Source: Biscogniauxia marginata (lineage: Eukaryota; Ascomycota; Sordariomycetes; Xylariales; Xylariaceae). Taken from it: a stretch of DNA of 64,000 bases. Below the pieces are notes generated by a model. It saw nothing but the letters and a program-made list of their open reading frames with translations. It searched no databases and was not told the origin of the DNA. This document shows positions 36,159-48,500 of this stretch, in pieces. Each line of letters begins with the position of its first letter. Position 1 is the stretch's first letter. The translations under genes and the position numbers were made by a program. The stretch is from NCBI GenBank assembly GCA_022695795.1, contig MU404176.1:53687-117686 (forward strand), given 5' to 3'.

Positions 36159-39100
36159 ATGTCGGATAACCGAGGAAGGGGAGGAAGGGGAGGACGTGGA
36201 CGCGGCGAAGGCCGTGGCGGCGGTCGTGGTGGTGGAGGTCGTGGCGGCGAAGGTCGCGGTGGCGGCCGCGGCAGTGCCACCTTCTCCGGATTCGGCCAAA
36301 GAGGAGATTCGGGCGGCGGACGAGGTCGGGGAGGAGGAGATTATCGTGGAGGCCGAGGCGGAGGTGATTATGGCGGAGGGCGAGGCCGAGGAGACGGCGG
36401 CCGAGGTGGTCGGGGTGGTGGTTTCGGCCCCAAGCGCGACAAGTTCGAAGGCGAGACCCAGGTCTACATGTTCGTTGCTTCTCCCCCTCTTCTTTCTTGC
36501 CAATTGTCTACTATTGATGAGCATAATTCACTGACAACTCTATAGGCCTTCTGGTCCGAGGATACCGCCTCCCGATCAGAAAATCACTGATCTAGAGAAC
36601 AAAATCCTTGCTGAACAAGCAGCCAAGGGCATGACATCGAAAATGTCGAAGGTTCAGATCTCACCCCCCAATACCCCGCCGGGGGGTGGGGGTGAAGGGT
36701 TCCCCAATCGGCCAGCCTTTGGCACAATTGGTACGGAGGTAATTCTCTGGACTAATTATTTCAAGCTTGATATCAAGGCCCAAGTCCTTTGGAAATACGC
36801 CCTGACGGTCACGCGGATCGAAAAGGAATCGGATAAGGAAGCAAAGGGGAAGAAGAAGAAGCCACAGCCACCACGGGAGGCTAAGGGCAAGAAGCTACAA
36901 GAGATCGTGAGGTCTGCGATGCAGATAGTCGGCCGAGATATACCCTTTGCCACCGAATTTAAGGGCCAGGTCATATCCCTGACACCGCTCCCTCTACCGG
37001 AAGACAAGAAGGTCAGGGTCCTATACGACGCAGAAGGAAGAAATGACGAGTACGATGTCACCTTCGACGGACCTTTCGACGCTCGTCTGGTCGAGCTTCT
37101 TGCCTACCTTACCACGTACAACGACCCAACGAACGATCCATCTTTCCCCAAGTTTGCAGACGCGATCGATGCCGTTTCAGTTATCACTGGCTTTTATGCC
37201 CGTGGCCACGAAAAGGTTGCCGCTATTGGGAGGAGCCGTTTCTTTCCCTTGGGTGCACCATCCGAGACCCAGCAGTTGGGTAGACCGGACTTCAACTCGA
37301 TCATCCGTGGATACTTCCAGAGTGCCCGTCCGGCCACTGGACGGATTCTTCTGAATGCAAACGTTTCCCACGGTGTTTTCAAGCCCGATGGTGTCGTGTC
37401 GGATTTGATAAATCAGTACGGATATAACGCCGATGACTTTTATAGTCTTCAAGCTCTCAGTAAATGCTTGTCGAAGCTTCGGGTCAGATGCAAAGTCTTC
37501 AAAGAAGGAAAGAGTCAGCAAGACATTCGAGTGATTCAGAAGACCATACACGGCCTCGCTGATAAGAACGACGGCACCAAGGAGACCAACCGACCAAAGG
37601 TGTCAAAATTTGGCGGCCGTGCCCATGAGGTCTCTTTCTTTTTGGCCGGTCCAGCTTCCGCCGGCCTCAAAGCGGATGCGTACTGCACCGTTTCTGAGTA
37701 CTACAAGAAAAGTAAGTTCCTCAACCCTGACGAAGTAGGAACTAGTACTAACACGCCACAGAATATGGCTACCAGCCTAACCCAGATCTTCCTGTCATCA
37801 ACGTTGGCAGCAGGGACAGGGCTATATACATGCCTGCAGAGTTACTTAAGATCATACCTGGGCAGCCTGTCCTCCGCAAGACAACCCCCGACGAAACGCG
37901 AGACATGATTAACTTCTCCTGTCGGTCACCTGTCGCTAACGCTACATCTATAGCTGCAATGGGCCGCACTGTTCTCGGGCTTGATGGGAACAAATCACTT
38001 GTGAGTAATGAATTAAACTTTATCTTCCTTGCATTACTTCCTTTATACCAATAGGCTTGTTTTGACATGCTAATTTTATTTAGGCCGACTTCGGAATCAC
38101 TGTTGACAAGTCGTTGTTGACGGTAAAGGGCCGTGAGCTTCCGACGCCACAAATTCTTTATCTCAACGCCAGGTTGGCCAAAGAAATTGTCAAGGTGTGG
38201 GAAGGTGGATGGAACATGACCAATGTTCGCTTCTTCAGCCCTGGCAACAACATAGACAGGTGGTCATGGGTCCATATCGACAATAGAGGTCATCAGAGTG
38301 CGGCAGACGTCTCTCGTGGAGTGGGCGACTGGATCGACTTCATGCGCACCATGGGGCTCAAGATCGCAAATAATCCTCTCCCTTCTGCGGGCACGAAAGT
38401 CGTCGTTCGCCGTTCGCCAATTGACGACTTGAGGCCTCACTTTAAGAAAATGAAGGCGGAGAAAGCCCAATTTGTCTTCGTTGTCCTTCCTGGCAGAAAG
38501 ACCGACACTACCGTCTACAACGCAGTCAAGACGCTAGGCGACGTCGAGTTTGGCATCCATACTGTGAACGTCCTACAAGCCAACTTGCTCAAGAGAGGAG
38601 ATCCCCGTCAACTCTACGCCAACCTGGGCCTCAAGGTGAACTTGAAGATGGGAGGCACTAACCACAAGCTAGAGAACGACGTCGATATCATCAAGGACGG
38701 CAAGACCATGGTGGTGGGATACGACGTCACACACCCTACAAACCTGGCTGGCAGATCAGACGATCTCCCCAGTCTAGTCGGCATGGTAGCCAGCATTGAC
38801 AGAAACCTGGCCCAGTGGCCCGCTACAGCCTGGGCGCAAGACGGGCGGGTTGAAATGTTGAGCGACGTTTTGGTCAGCCGATTTGCCGATCGTCTGAAGC
38901 TGTGGCGAAAGCACAACCAGAACCGTCTGCCCGATAATATCATCATCTTCCGAGACGGTGTGTCCGAGGGCCAGTTCTCGCAGGTTCTCGACAAAGAGCT
39001 GCCCTTCATCCGGGAAGCGTGCAGCAAGACCTATCCCGCAAACCAGCGCCCGAAGATCGCTGTCATCGTGTCCGTCAAGCGCCACCAGACGAGGTTCTAC

Positions 39101-39760
39101 CCGACAGACCAGAACCACATGGTTTCTTCGCGCAACATCAAGGCCGGTACTGTTGTCGACCGTGGTGTTACGCAGGTCAAGATATGGGATTTCTTCCTCA
39201 CTGCGCACAAGGGAATCCAAGGTACGTACTATTCTCTTCTCCCGTTGATTGTCTATTGAGAGCGATGGGGTTCTGGGAACACGTGGAACAACTCTACTGA
39301 GCTTATTTTCCAACTCCGGGGGTGGGCGGGAAGTTCCTCTATCCTCCCACACGCAGGGATCACCCTAGCCCTGCCGGAAAGTTCTATATCCCACCATCTT
39401 ATCCGAGGTATCGCTTGCTAACAACGTTATTTCGTCTCCGGCACAGGAACCTCGCGCCCGGCGCACTACACCGTCCTGCTGGACGAGGTCTTCCGCGGCA
39501 GCTTGGGCCAGAACGCGGCCAACAAGCTCGAGAAGCTGACGTTCGACATGTGCCACCTGTTCGGCCGCGCGACCAAGGCGGTCAGCATCTGCCCCCCGGC
39601 GTACTACGCCGACATCCTCTGCACGCGGCAGCGCGTCTACCTCGCCGACCTCTTCGAGCGCTCCGACACCCAGTCCGTCGCGAGCGGCGGCCCGGCGCAG
39701 ACGCAGGTGCCACAGTCGGCTATCCACGAGGACCTCCGGGATTCGATGTACTATATCTAA
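36159..39760 (+). CDS. Argonaute (QDE-2-like slicer) with RGG-rich N terminus
   Basis: Five exons (36159-36469, 36546-37711, 37762-38000, 38084-39221, 39447-39760) give 1055 residues. It is the effector of RNA silencing, binding small RNAs and cutting paired targets. Residues 1-95 are almost all Gly and Arg (RGG box). Then come ArgoN (about 140-300), the linker with a GRSRFFPLG block, PAZ (about 380-500), MID and PIWI (about 690-1040). The MID 5'-phosphate pocket is recognisable (VVLPGRKTDTTVYNAVK, Gln in VNVLQAN, Lys in GLKVNLKMGG). The PIWI tetrad is complete as D786 (GYDVTHP), E829 (GRVEML), D863 (FRDGVSEG) and D1007 (PPAYYAD), so it should cleave. The C terminus ends YYI. Exon 1 joins by a phase-2 GT-AG that rebuilds a Met codon. 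Intron 4 (225 bp) is long. RGG boxes bind RNA and are arginine-methylated in other Argonautes. Confidence 0.95.
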
Positions 39761-40203
39761 GCTAGTCGCGCGTGTCGCGCGCAGTGCGTTGTATTGCATT
39801 GCATAGCGCAAGCCCCCCTCCTGTCGCGACGAATATCCTTCCTCTTCGTAAAACGATTCGTTTCTGTTGCTCCCTCGGCAGCATGAGAGTAGTCGTTACT
39901 ACTTCTACTGGTATAATTACTGAAAATATGCCCCCGAGTGTATTGTGTGTATACCATGATTACTTGATGTTGATCATGCGATGGGTTTGATCTAGGCCAA
40001 TTATGACTGGCCAACCAAGAGAAGAAAAAGGCTCAGTAATGAGGCCTCTCGCTTTTCCATATATCAGCAAAAGGAAAGGAAAGAAAAAAGAAAATGGTTC
40101 TTCGGAATCAAGTTTTTCTAGTTATAGCTAGAAGAAAAGATAAGGAGTTGCGCAAGCAACAAAATTCCTACATCTTCTCCCTGCTCTGTCAGCGTATCTT
40201 TTT

Positions 40204-40358
40204 CACATAGTATAACTGTTACTAAAATATTGTTTTTTGCTGATACTCTTTTATAATTATAATAATGAAAATGCATTTTTAAATGTGAACATACTATAAA
40301 AGAGCCAATATTTCTAGCTTTTTATATTTTACTGTAAATAGTAACTAGTTATGTAGTG
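40204..40358. repeat. Nested inverted repeats, MITE- or hairpin-like element
   Basis: Nested arms pair in order. CTCTTTTATA (40246-40255) pairs with TATAAAAGAG (40295-40304). AAATATTG (40225-40232) pairs with CAATATTT (40306-40313). An imperfect outer pair of about 20 bp lies at 40204-40222 and 40340-40358. AT-rich loop, no coding capacity. Confidence 0.5.
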
Positions 40359-40665
40359 TTTTCTGTCTTAACAGGATTGGATAACTATGTACCACGATGT
40401 TTTAGTTTATAAATAGGCGTTAAAAAGGATGAGGGAGGTTTAAAAGCCTAGATCTAAGGTGAATAAGTTGGCAATGAAGTTAACGCATAATAACATGGCA
40501 AGACAGTAGCTATGCCGACTATCAGAAGCGAGGCTTTCGCCCTCATTACTAAGCACCAAGCTTGGGGAGAGGGGGGCTTACAGAGGCAAAGGAAAGAGTG
40601 ATATCAGACGAATTGGGCAACGAAGGAGACATTCAGGTGTAAAGAGACCACACCTCCTCGTATAG

Positions 40666-40733
40666 CTTTAGTTTTAGTTCTTCACGTAACAACTGCCTTG
40701 CTACACCCCTGTATACTGGTATTCACCGTGACA
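40666..40733 (+). repeat. Copy A of a short diverged repeat
   Basis: Begins CTTTAGTTTTAGTTCTTCAC and ends GTGACA. About 34 bp at the left end match copy B (41463) with seven differences, five of them transitions in the direction C-to-T or G-to-A. Confidence 0.45.
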
Positions 40734-41327
40734 CCTATGCTCCCCTTGTTACCCTCGTAAGCTTGTGGCTGCCCTCCAACTACATACAGTTAATAAAAAA
40801 AAGTTGAGGCAAAGCGCGTCGACGCATTGCCCTAACCCAGCACCGCGATGACGCTGACACTAAGGCTCGAACCACCCACACGAACAGCATGTGAAACAGA
40901 ACGGCTTAGATCGGCCAAATAGCGATCTAGTGGAAGCCCCTGAAACATGTATGCCAGACACGAACTCAAGCGACGGAGCCCAACGGGAACGGTTAGATTA
41001 TTATCATGTGTGCCATTAAGTTAGATATGTGAATAGATTCATATGTATTTACGTATGGACTGCTTCGCATGCCATATACTCCTAGGGAGGTTTGCGAGGG
41101 CAGGTCTTTCCCCCTTGTGGTAGGCGTTCAATATACCGACCAACTAATTAACCTACAGTTAATAAATAGAAGGCAGGTTCTTCTGTGGATTTCTCATTTC
41201 ATCTCGTCTCGTCTCTATGAATCTATCAAGTTTTCCAAGTCTTTGTTATCTAGAAAGTTTATGCATATAGAAATAGATACTATATCTATTATAGGTACCT
41301 TTCAAGGGGGTATTCAAGGAGTCCTCA

Positions 41328-41360
41328 TCAGTGGCTACCATCAGTGGCTACCATCCGTGG
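41328..41360. repeat. Short tandem repeat of CATCAGTGGCTAC
   Basis: Two full 13-bp units and a diverged third (CATCCGTGGCTTG) in noncoding DNA. Confidence 0.8.
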
Positions 41361-41462
41361 CTTGTAATGACTGTCCAAGGCTAGAAGCGGTATATAGGTC
41401 CGTAGGGAGGTACAGGAACTGGGGGACTATTTTTGATGTAAGAATACCGCTAGCCAAAGCCC

Positions 41463-41528
41463 CTTTAGTTCTAGTTCTCCGCGCAACAGCGGCGTTTATA
41501 ACCACCTACTAAAGCCCGTATCGTGACA
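41463..41528 (+). repeat. Copy B of the short diverged repeat
   Basis: Begins CTTTAGTTCTAGTTCTCCGC and ends GTGACA; the more GC-rich, probably less mutated copy compared with 40666. Confidence 0.45.
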
Positions 41529-44500
41529 GTTGGCCCTAATGATAAGCAGAGACAGACAGTATTGACTCGTGTTTGATAGATAGGCTCAATGTTTTTTGTT
41601 GTTGATTAATTGTCCTTTTCTTCTAGTTGCGTCTCCCTATAAAACGCCACATATTTCTTTCTTACTAAAATCTTTTATTCCTTTCAGATTTAGAGTATGG
41701 ATTCACCGATATCTATACAGTGCTTGTAGATATGAGGACCTCGTAAATATGCAGAATGGCGTCACATGAGGACACCATAGCTCACCGTAGCTTTAGAAAC
41801 TAAAGCCTTTTCTTCTCAAAAGGAGAAAATAAAGCAAATGAATAATATAATCCACGAAATTTTATTTTATCCATTTTCTTTTATTTTCTATCATTTTCCG
41901 ACCTATCCAGCCAAGGAGCATCAACGTATGATGATATCAAAGCAAAAGGGCCGCTCGAGAGGGCCACGTGGCTACGGTGTTGTCCTTCCTTTGACGCCGT
42001 TCCGGTATCGTATTTGAGACTGAAACCACTTCAGAACCTCCTTTCTCTTGTATACACTGTCGTAAAGCATGGAAGAAGGGGGAGGCGATTCACGTAAATA
42101 GACTAGATGGACCAGAAAAGAAAAAATATGGTGCAAATGGCGAAGAGTTGCTACGTATACTCCTGCGAAGTTGGTCCAGATGACATCCCGCAGAAAGCTA
42201 GGACAGCCAGTCACCTATCATCCCGCCAACTCGGAGTCTCGGATGCTGAAATTAGCGTCACGAATGCATAGCCGGCCACCTCGAGGATGGGTGGTCATGT
42301 GGTTGTTGCGCGGAGAAATCAGGAATAATAGAGATATGCGGTCGGTCCGGTTTTCTCTGGCATACGAAGGCAGCCCAGTCCCCTCTCCCCCCCTTTGGTC
42401 TCCCGGCTAGCCCTGCACAGAATGTTTGTTTCGCCGCTGTGACCCTCTACCGGCAAGAGCCGCAACGAGCCGCCAGCGAGACTCCTGACGATTATCTCTG
42501 CGGCGGGTGGACACGTATGATCACGATGGGGAAACCGTATGTTCGAGGCGCATTGTCGACTAAAAATAGCATGATCAAGTGTTAATAGTAGTTCTAGAAT
42601 GGCTCGCATAGACGCATTTTGTATGTATGCGTGCGTTCAGACATGTTATATGATGGGTATATATGGGTTGAAGTTGATTCATACCGAAGTTGTGATGCCT
42701 TTGGGTCAGAGGAAGGGAGATGGATATGCGTAATATGTTCTAAACCGTCGTATTTGATAGCTATGAGATAGAATTAAACATCGTTTCTGGTCCTCCTTCT
42801 AGATAACGCGTTTTGGTTTCAACGTTTCGTTGCTAGCGCGAATATGAGGGTGAGACTACGAGACTAAAGGGGCCTACCTCTTAGTTTCCTAGAGGACCCG
42901 GCCCTATCACCTTGCTGTTGTAGGTATTGTTATTTTGTACTGTAATTTAGAGCTGTAGCCTATGATATCTGTTTTCTTCTTACTGCTGCGGATATGCATG
43001 TATTGGCAGTACTTTCTAGTAGTATATAGTTTCACGTATTGGATAATTGTCCGGGGAGGCCGTTCCGCAACAAGCATCGCTATAGCAACGCCTATAACTC
43101 GTCCATTAAACCCAAAACGCGACCTACAGAAATTTCGGCCAATATACGATAATTACACCAAGATGCGGTGAGGGCTTCTCTCGTTAAAAAAAAGATATGA
43201 TATACCTAACCCAGGCTATATGTGACAGAAATTAGACGGCCGACAAATAAGTAAGAAACTAGAAAAGGGGGCAAAGGAGAGATGGGGAAGGCATCGTCGA
43301 TCTGAGGACTAGAGGATCGCGATAGCACATTATTTTGGGCATTATAACCCTTAAAAGTTAGGCACAGCTCGAAGAGCTTCGAGAGTTGTTTCTTTCTGAA
43401 CATCAGCACTAAGCTCCTAAGAATATGTTCAACCTAGCATCTTTGTCGCCTACCAAAAAGAATCTCACGCTAGAAATATTTAGGCCAAGCTAAACGCTGC
43501 CAGCTACATCAAGAACAATTTCAGTCTCACCATAAATATCGGGTATCAATACGTGGCCAAGCTGAGCAAACCAACGGGCGCTCTTGGGTCTCTATCAAAG
43601 CGCTCGCTAGGACGTCGGGGTATAGGAAGCAACCGTTGTTGCTGTTGTTGATCTGTCAGGCTAGGAACGCGGCTGAGAATCTTAATAATTTCCGTAGATG
43701 AAGTGAAATATCAGGCGATCTAGGGCAAAAAGGATGGTTGTGAAAATTAGGGTGAAAGGTCGGTATCGAGATCAGCAATCTATTTTTGTCTAAAGAAAGG
43801 GAAAATGGCAACATGTTGTCTAGACTACACGAAGATCAGCTCTTGGGGCCTAAGAGCTCAGGGAGGGCTTGAGATGGACACCATAGACAGGGGGATCTTG
43901 CATTGGTTTCTCTTTTGCCTCAAGTTGTGGTAGTTTTTTCTATGATACATCCTGGGCCGGAGCTGTCCCCGAAGCCTCGTTGTCCCCGAGCTCAATACAA
44001 CTGGATCGTCGCTGTTCATGGGTTCATCCCCCTCGCCTTCCTGCCTCGGTTGCCCGACCATCCTCCTTGAGCCCATCGTGACCTCGCCTTTCCTCTATTT
44101 TTTGATGATCACAAACCGCTAGAGACTAGTTCTAACATACAAAAGTACATGAGGAACGGGGGAAAGGGTGAGTAGGCTGGAGAAAAAAAAGGGACGGAGA
44201 AATATTTTCCGTGATAACTGCTTGCCCCCAGGGACTTTTTGTAAAGCACTCGGCGTCCACATGTCAAAATAGGTAGACTAGACGATACTGACGCGCCTGA
44301 GCACGGAACACGTGGCTGACACTTACATACTCGCTCGACTATCTTAAACCCGCTGACAGTCCGGGACCAGGGGGACACGGGGGAGGAGGGAACACATGGG
44401 CAAGGGGGAGCAAGCCTTCCTCTCCATATGCCAATTGCTAGTTTGCCATTTCGTCTCAGCTCGAATTGCTTATTGTGCTGTACCCCAATAGTCCGTTGTA

Positions 44501-44558
44501 AGAATTGGTATGGAGATGGTTCTTCTACGCTTTGACAATCGCCGCCTGAATACCTAGT

Positions 44559-44574
44559 CTAGTGTTAACACTAG
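44559..44574. repeat. Perfect 16-bp palindrome
   Basis: CTAGTGTTAACACTAG reads the same on both strands. It lies about 30 bp before a T16 run. Confidence 0.8.
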
Positions 44575-45509
44575 CACAATGACAAGCGGCGCGGAATACT
44601 AAGGTTTTTTTTTTTTTTTTGTTAGCGAACGAGCTAAAGCCACGGCCCTGACCACCCCCCCATCCGCTGGGATGGGCTCAGAACTGGCATTTCATACATA
44701 CGACGGACACGAGGACTTGTACATGGAAAGCTGGCGATGATCATCGCGGAATGGGCTGATGACGAAGTGAGAGGTCATGATCTGAGCGCGAGCCGTCTAC
44801 TGCCACGTTTTCCCGTTTTTGGTGTTTTTGCTTCGGATTGCTAAGCGAGAAACCCAACTCGCCCAGACTCCCGGCCCCCTCCCTTGTGGATATATATCTT
44901 GAAGGCTAGTGGTACTGGGTAGCTATTGTGTGCAGGGCGGCTTGACGGAACGCTCGAGGTCGTACCCGGTAGCCGGGATAGACAAATCCTATGTATATAT
45001 AGCTCCAGGTACACGCGTATTTTGTGACATATGCTAACGTAGTAATACCGGCGAAATCCCTGAGATAATGTCCGTTTCCGCTGTGGATTGTCAGAAGTGA
45101 TGGGTATAAAACAGATCTTCACGGGGTTCTATAGAAAAAAAGGTCATGTAATTCTGAAGGAAAGAATTCTGTCGTTAATAGAAAAGAGGTCCAAGCTTAG
45201 TAGAAACATTTTGGGTTGTATTGATACTCTGATCAATGCGTTTTGATGGGGTGGGGAGCATCGGCGTGGGAACCTGGTGACGGGGACGCTAACATCTTTG
45301 TCAGGGGTTGGCCTGTGTAAGGCCTCCTGAATCCTTGCCATGCCTTTTAGTTTGCCGATGTCGTTAGACTTGGCCCGGATACGGTACCATGATTTCGGTT
45401 CGTGATATGTCTGACCTAGGCTATAGGTGAGGGAAATACCGTTTTGGAAAACATAGAATAGGGGTCATATAGAGATGTTCATTGGGAATATTAAGCATAT
45501 TTAACTCCC

Positions 45510-45548
45510 GGATGTCGTGACGGATGTCGTGGCGGATGTCGTGGTGGA
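45510..45548. repeat. 12-bp tandem repeat, about three units
   Basis: GGATGTCGTGAC, GGATGTCGTGGC and GGATGTCGTGGT follow one another without gaps and run into GGATATG. Confidence 0.85.
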
Positions 45549-48500
45549 TATGTTATAGGTAGGCCGTATATGGATAAGAGGCTCTATAAGGGGAGGACCT
45601 ATAGTAGGACGTGGCTAGCTCGCAAAGCTAGCTCGCACGGCATGAAAGCCAAAATCCACTAGCAACGAAACAGCCATATTTTGTAACAATGGAGAATAAA
45701 TGGCATTGCAGTTGACAGATAGATTGCCTCCCCTTGGGTGACAAGTCCTCAAGGACACATATAATCATGATGTTGACCCCCTTGTCACGCCTAGTCTCCT
45801 GCCTCATTGCCCATAGAGTCAAGAATGTACTCTGGTACTAATTTCATTTTCTATAGCGTTGGTTTATTATTATAGTTGCTATTATTATAGGTTATTTCTT
45901 CTAGAATTTTATTAGTTTGCGTTCTTAATGCTAATATATAATGTAGGTCACAAAAATCATGCGTGCTTACTAACGTGGACTTTCCTTGCTTTACTTTACA
46001 TGAACTAATATTATATTCGTCGAATGGAGTTGGATATCAGATATCACAAAGCGATGGGACGAGCTAGCGTCACCGCATAATTCCGAAATACTTTTCCTTT
46101 TGTGAGGCCAGCACCTCAGATACACCTAGGCCCTAAATACACCAATATTGTGATACAGTGTCTGTGACTTTGTAAGAGCAAATCTTTCTTCTCCCTTTAT
46201 GATTAAGATATCTTCCTCAGTAGATGGGAAACTTTTTCGTATTAATCCACCACCCCCGGCCAAGTTAAGGATAATCTTTCTCCTTCACCTCCGTATTATT
46301 TATTACCTGCGCCTCGACTAACTGGTCTAGTCAACCCTTGTCCGCGTTGTCCGGGTAGACTTACGCCTGCATTTCCTGTCACGATGCAAACCCTTTCAGA
46401 AGGGGTATAACGGCTTATGGCTCGAGGAACTAGAATTATAGCTATCCAAGATACAGTGTCTGTTTTAAATGTCAATTCCTTGGGCAACGTGTACCTATCT
46501 GCACTGTACTTTTTGTCCTTTCTTCACCGCACCCCTGGAAGTAGAACTTTTCTACCAGCACCTTCGTACCCTTTCTTCGCAATAATACCGCTTAGAATTG
46601 ATCGTAGAAAGGTTGAAGCATATTGAATAACACAATACCTTACATAGAGTGAGGTAGGAACTCAAGTAATTATCGGGATAGTCCACGAGTCGCTAGATAC
46701 TAATCATGAGGGCTTTTGGTTTCTATTCGATAACCTCTGAAAGCATGTTGGCGTCTCCAGCTACAGTTGACCTCTGACACCCCCCCACGGTGGTGTTATT
46801 TCCCCACGCTTTTGAGAAAGAAGTTCTTAGATAAGGCATCTCGTAGCTTGATGTCACAAGTTCAACCGAGATGGGGAAAGATAGCCCTGCTTGTGGGGGG
46901 GGGGATAACGCTATATCAAAACCTGACGAACACCCTAGGGGAATTCGTCTCAAGTTTATTGTCATCTGTTACTGCTTACCATTGGTTAACCTAATTCACA
47001 GCGGAAGCTAAATCATTTTCAAGGGGGACTAACAGTAGTAGAGTGCCAGAACACGAATGACGATGGCCTTTTAGCTTAGTTTGCCACAATAGAAAGTGTC
47101 TTTCAAGGATATTAGTATTTACAACGATTTTGATTACACAAGTTATCGATAGTCGTCAGCCTCAACCCAGAGACAGAACAATAGGCCTTGGTAGAAATCC
47201 TCATAAGAACAGGAAGATAGGGGACGAAAGCTCACGCAACGAGAAATGGTGGAAATGCGGACATGTCCGCATTTGATAACTACATCATTATTGGCCCTTG
47301 GGGATCTCGATGAGTCTCGAATGACACGCTGTAGCGTTACGTCCTGTGATATTCTCTCGAAGTATCAGTCTAGCACGCCTACTCTACCAGGAACTTGTCG
47401 AGGAAATCCTAGGCTAGTTTGCAGTAGTGATGACGTGTTGTTTTTTCCCGTCGTCAAGAAACACGGCTTGCACGGGACGGGCCTTCTGAATTCTGATGAG
47501 TTATTATCGCGTGAGAGTGGAAAAGGTGCATAACATTTGATACAGGGACTTGTACTATAAATGCAGTATCCGAAACGACTATGGCTATACCTGGTATCGG
47601 AGCGTGTGGTATTGACTACGTAGACGGCTTGATGGCAATGTTCCATTCAACAATGATGAATCTTTCTTTTGAGGTATACATATACAGGTATTGACAAATT
47701 GATGGAAGGAGGTCGGAAAATCTCCGACAGCGAGACTACAGGCCGGCTTCCACTCAGGCACACTAGTCACCATCGACGGCCCGGCGTTGATTCCTGCGCC
47801 TACCGAGGCCATCGCCCTACCCTCACGAGTTGAGCCGTCAGGGACTACCGGGCAAGCCACTCACCTGTTGGTCGCCCCACGGATTTCATAGGCGGTGCGC
47901 TGCCCGGCACATGCTCACGAGGCTAGGGCCCTGGATTAGTTATGCACGTCAGGATAGACAGTACCTTGGCGAACCCCAATAGGGGATGAGAGAAACACTG
48001 GAGTGCAGGGTCTATTGTCTCGATTACTTCATCGATAATAGTTTGACAAGCAAGCTACGTAGATGTTAAAAGGTCGGAGTATTTGACGGAAGCGGTCTAG
48101 ACGTTCGTCTGGAAGAAATCCACGCGGACGGCCAGGGGGTGGTCAGGGGGCGGTCGAGTGTGTTGGTGACGGAGCATCAAGGTGCGTCGATCCTCTCCTC
48201 AAGGCCGTGTATTGTTACCAAAGACTTGCCTTTCCTCCAAACGAGTTTGTGATGAAGCAGTTGTTGAGATCCAACGAGAGGTGTGATATCATTCTTGACG
48301 AGGCCTATATAACTATAAACAGGCGCGCAAAAAGCAGCCGCGCTTCTTGTCGGGGCATTTTCTGACGCGCTGTACCATAGTGCCGGATAGCCTAGAGGAA
48401 TTGGTGTCCAGGGATGGCATTGCCAGACAAGGGATGACTTTGAGGCAGGGGCCCTCCTGAGTTCTTGCGGTGTGGTAGAGGGATGGTATTGGTGGTAGAG

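Noticed and set aside
36084..36534. Alternative frames over Argonaute exon 1
   Set aside because: Ser/Thr/Ala or Ala/Val runs caused by the GGN/CGN repeat of the RGG domain.
39322..39765. 147-codon plus-strand frame across the last Argonaute intron and exon
   Set aside because: Out of frame with the PIWI domain, which continues perfectly by splicing 39222-39446.
41069..41512. 147-codon plus-strand frame in the gene desert
   Set aside because: Crosses a short tandem repeat and a decayed repeat copy; no recognisable domain or splice-linked partner.
47585..47860. 91-codon minus-strand frame with Gly/Ala-rich start
   Set aside because: No family resemblance and no linked exons; could not be separated from chance.
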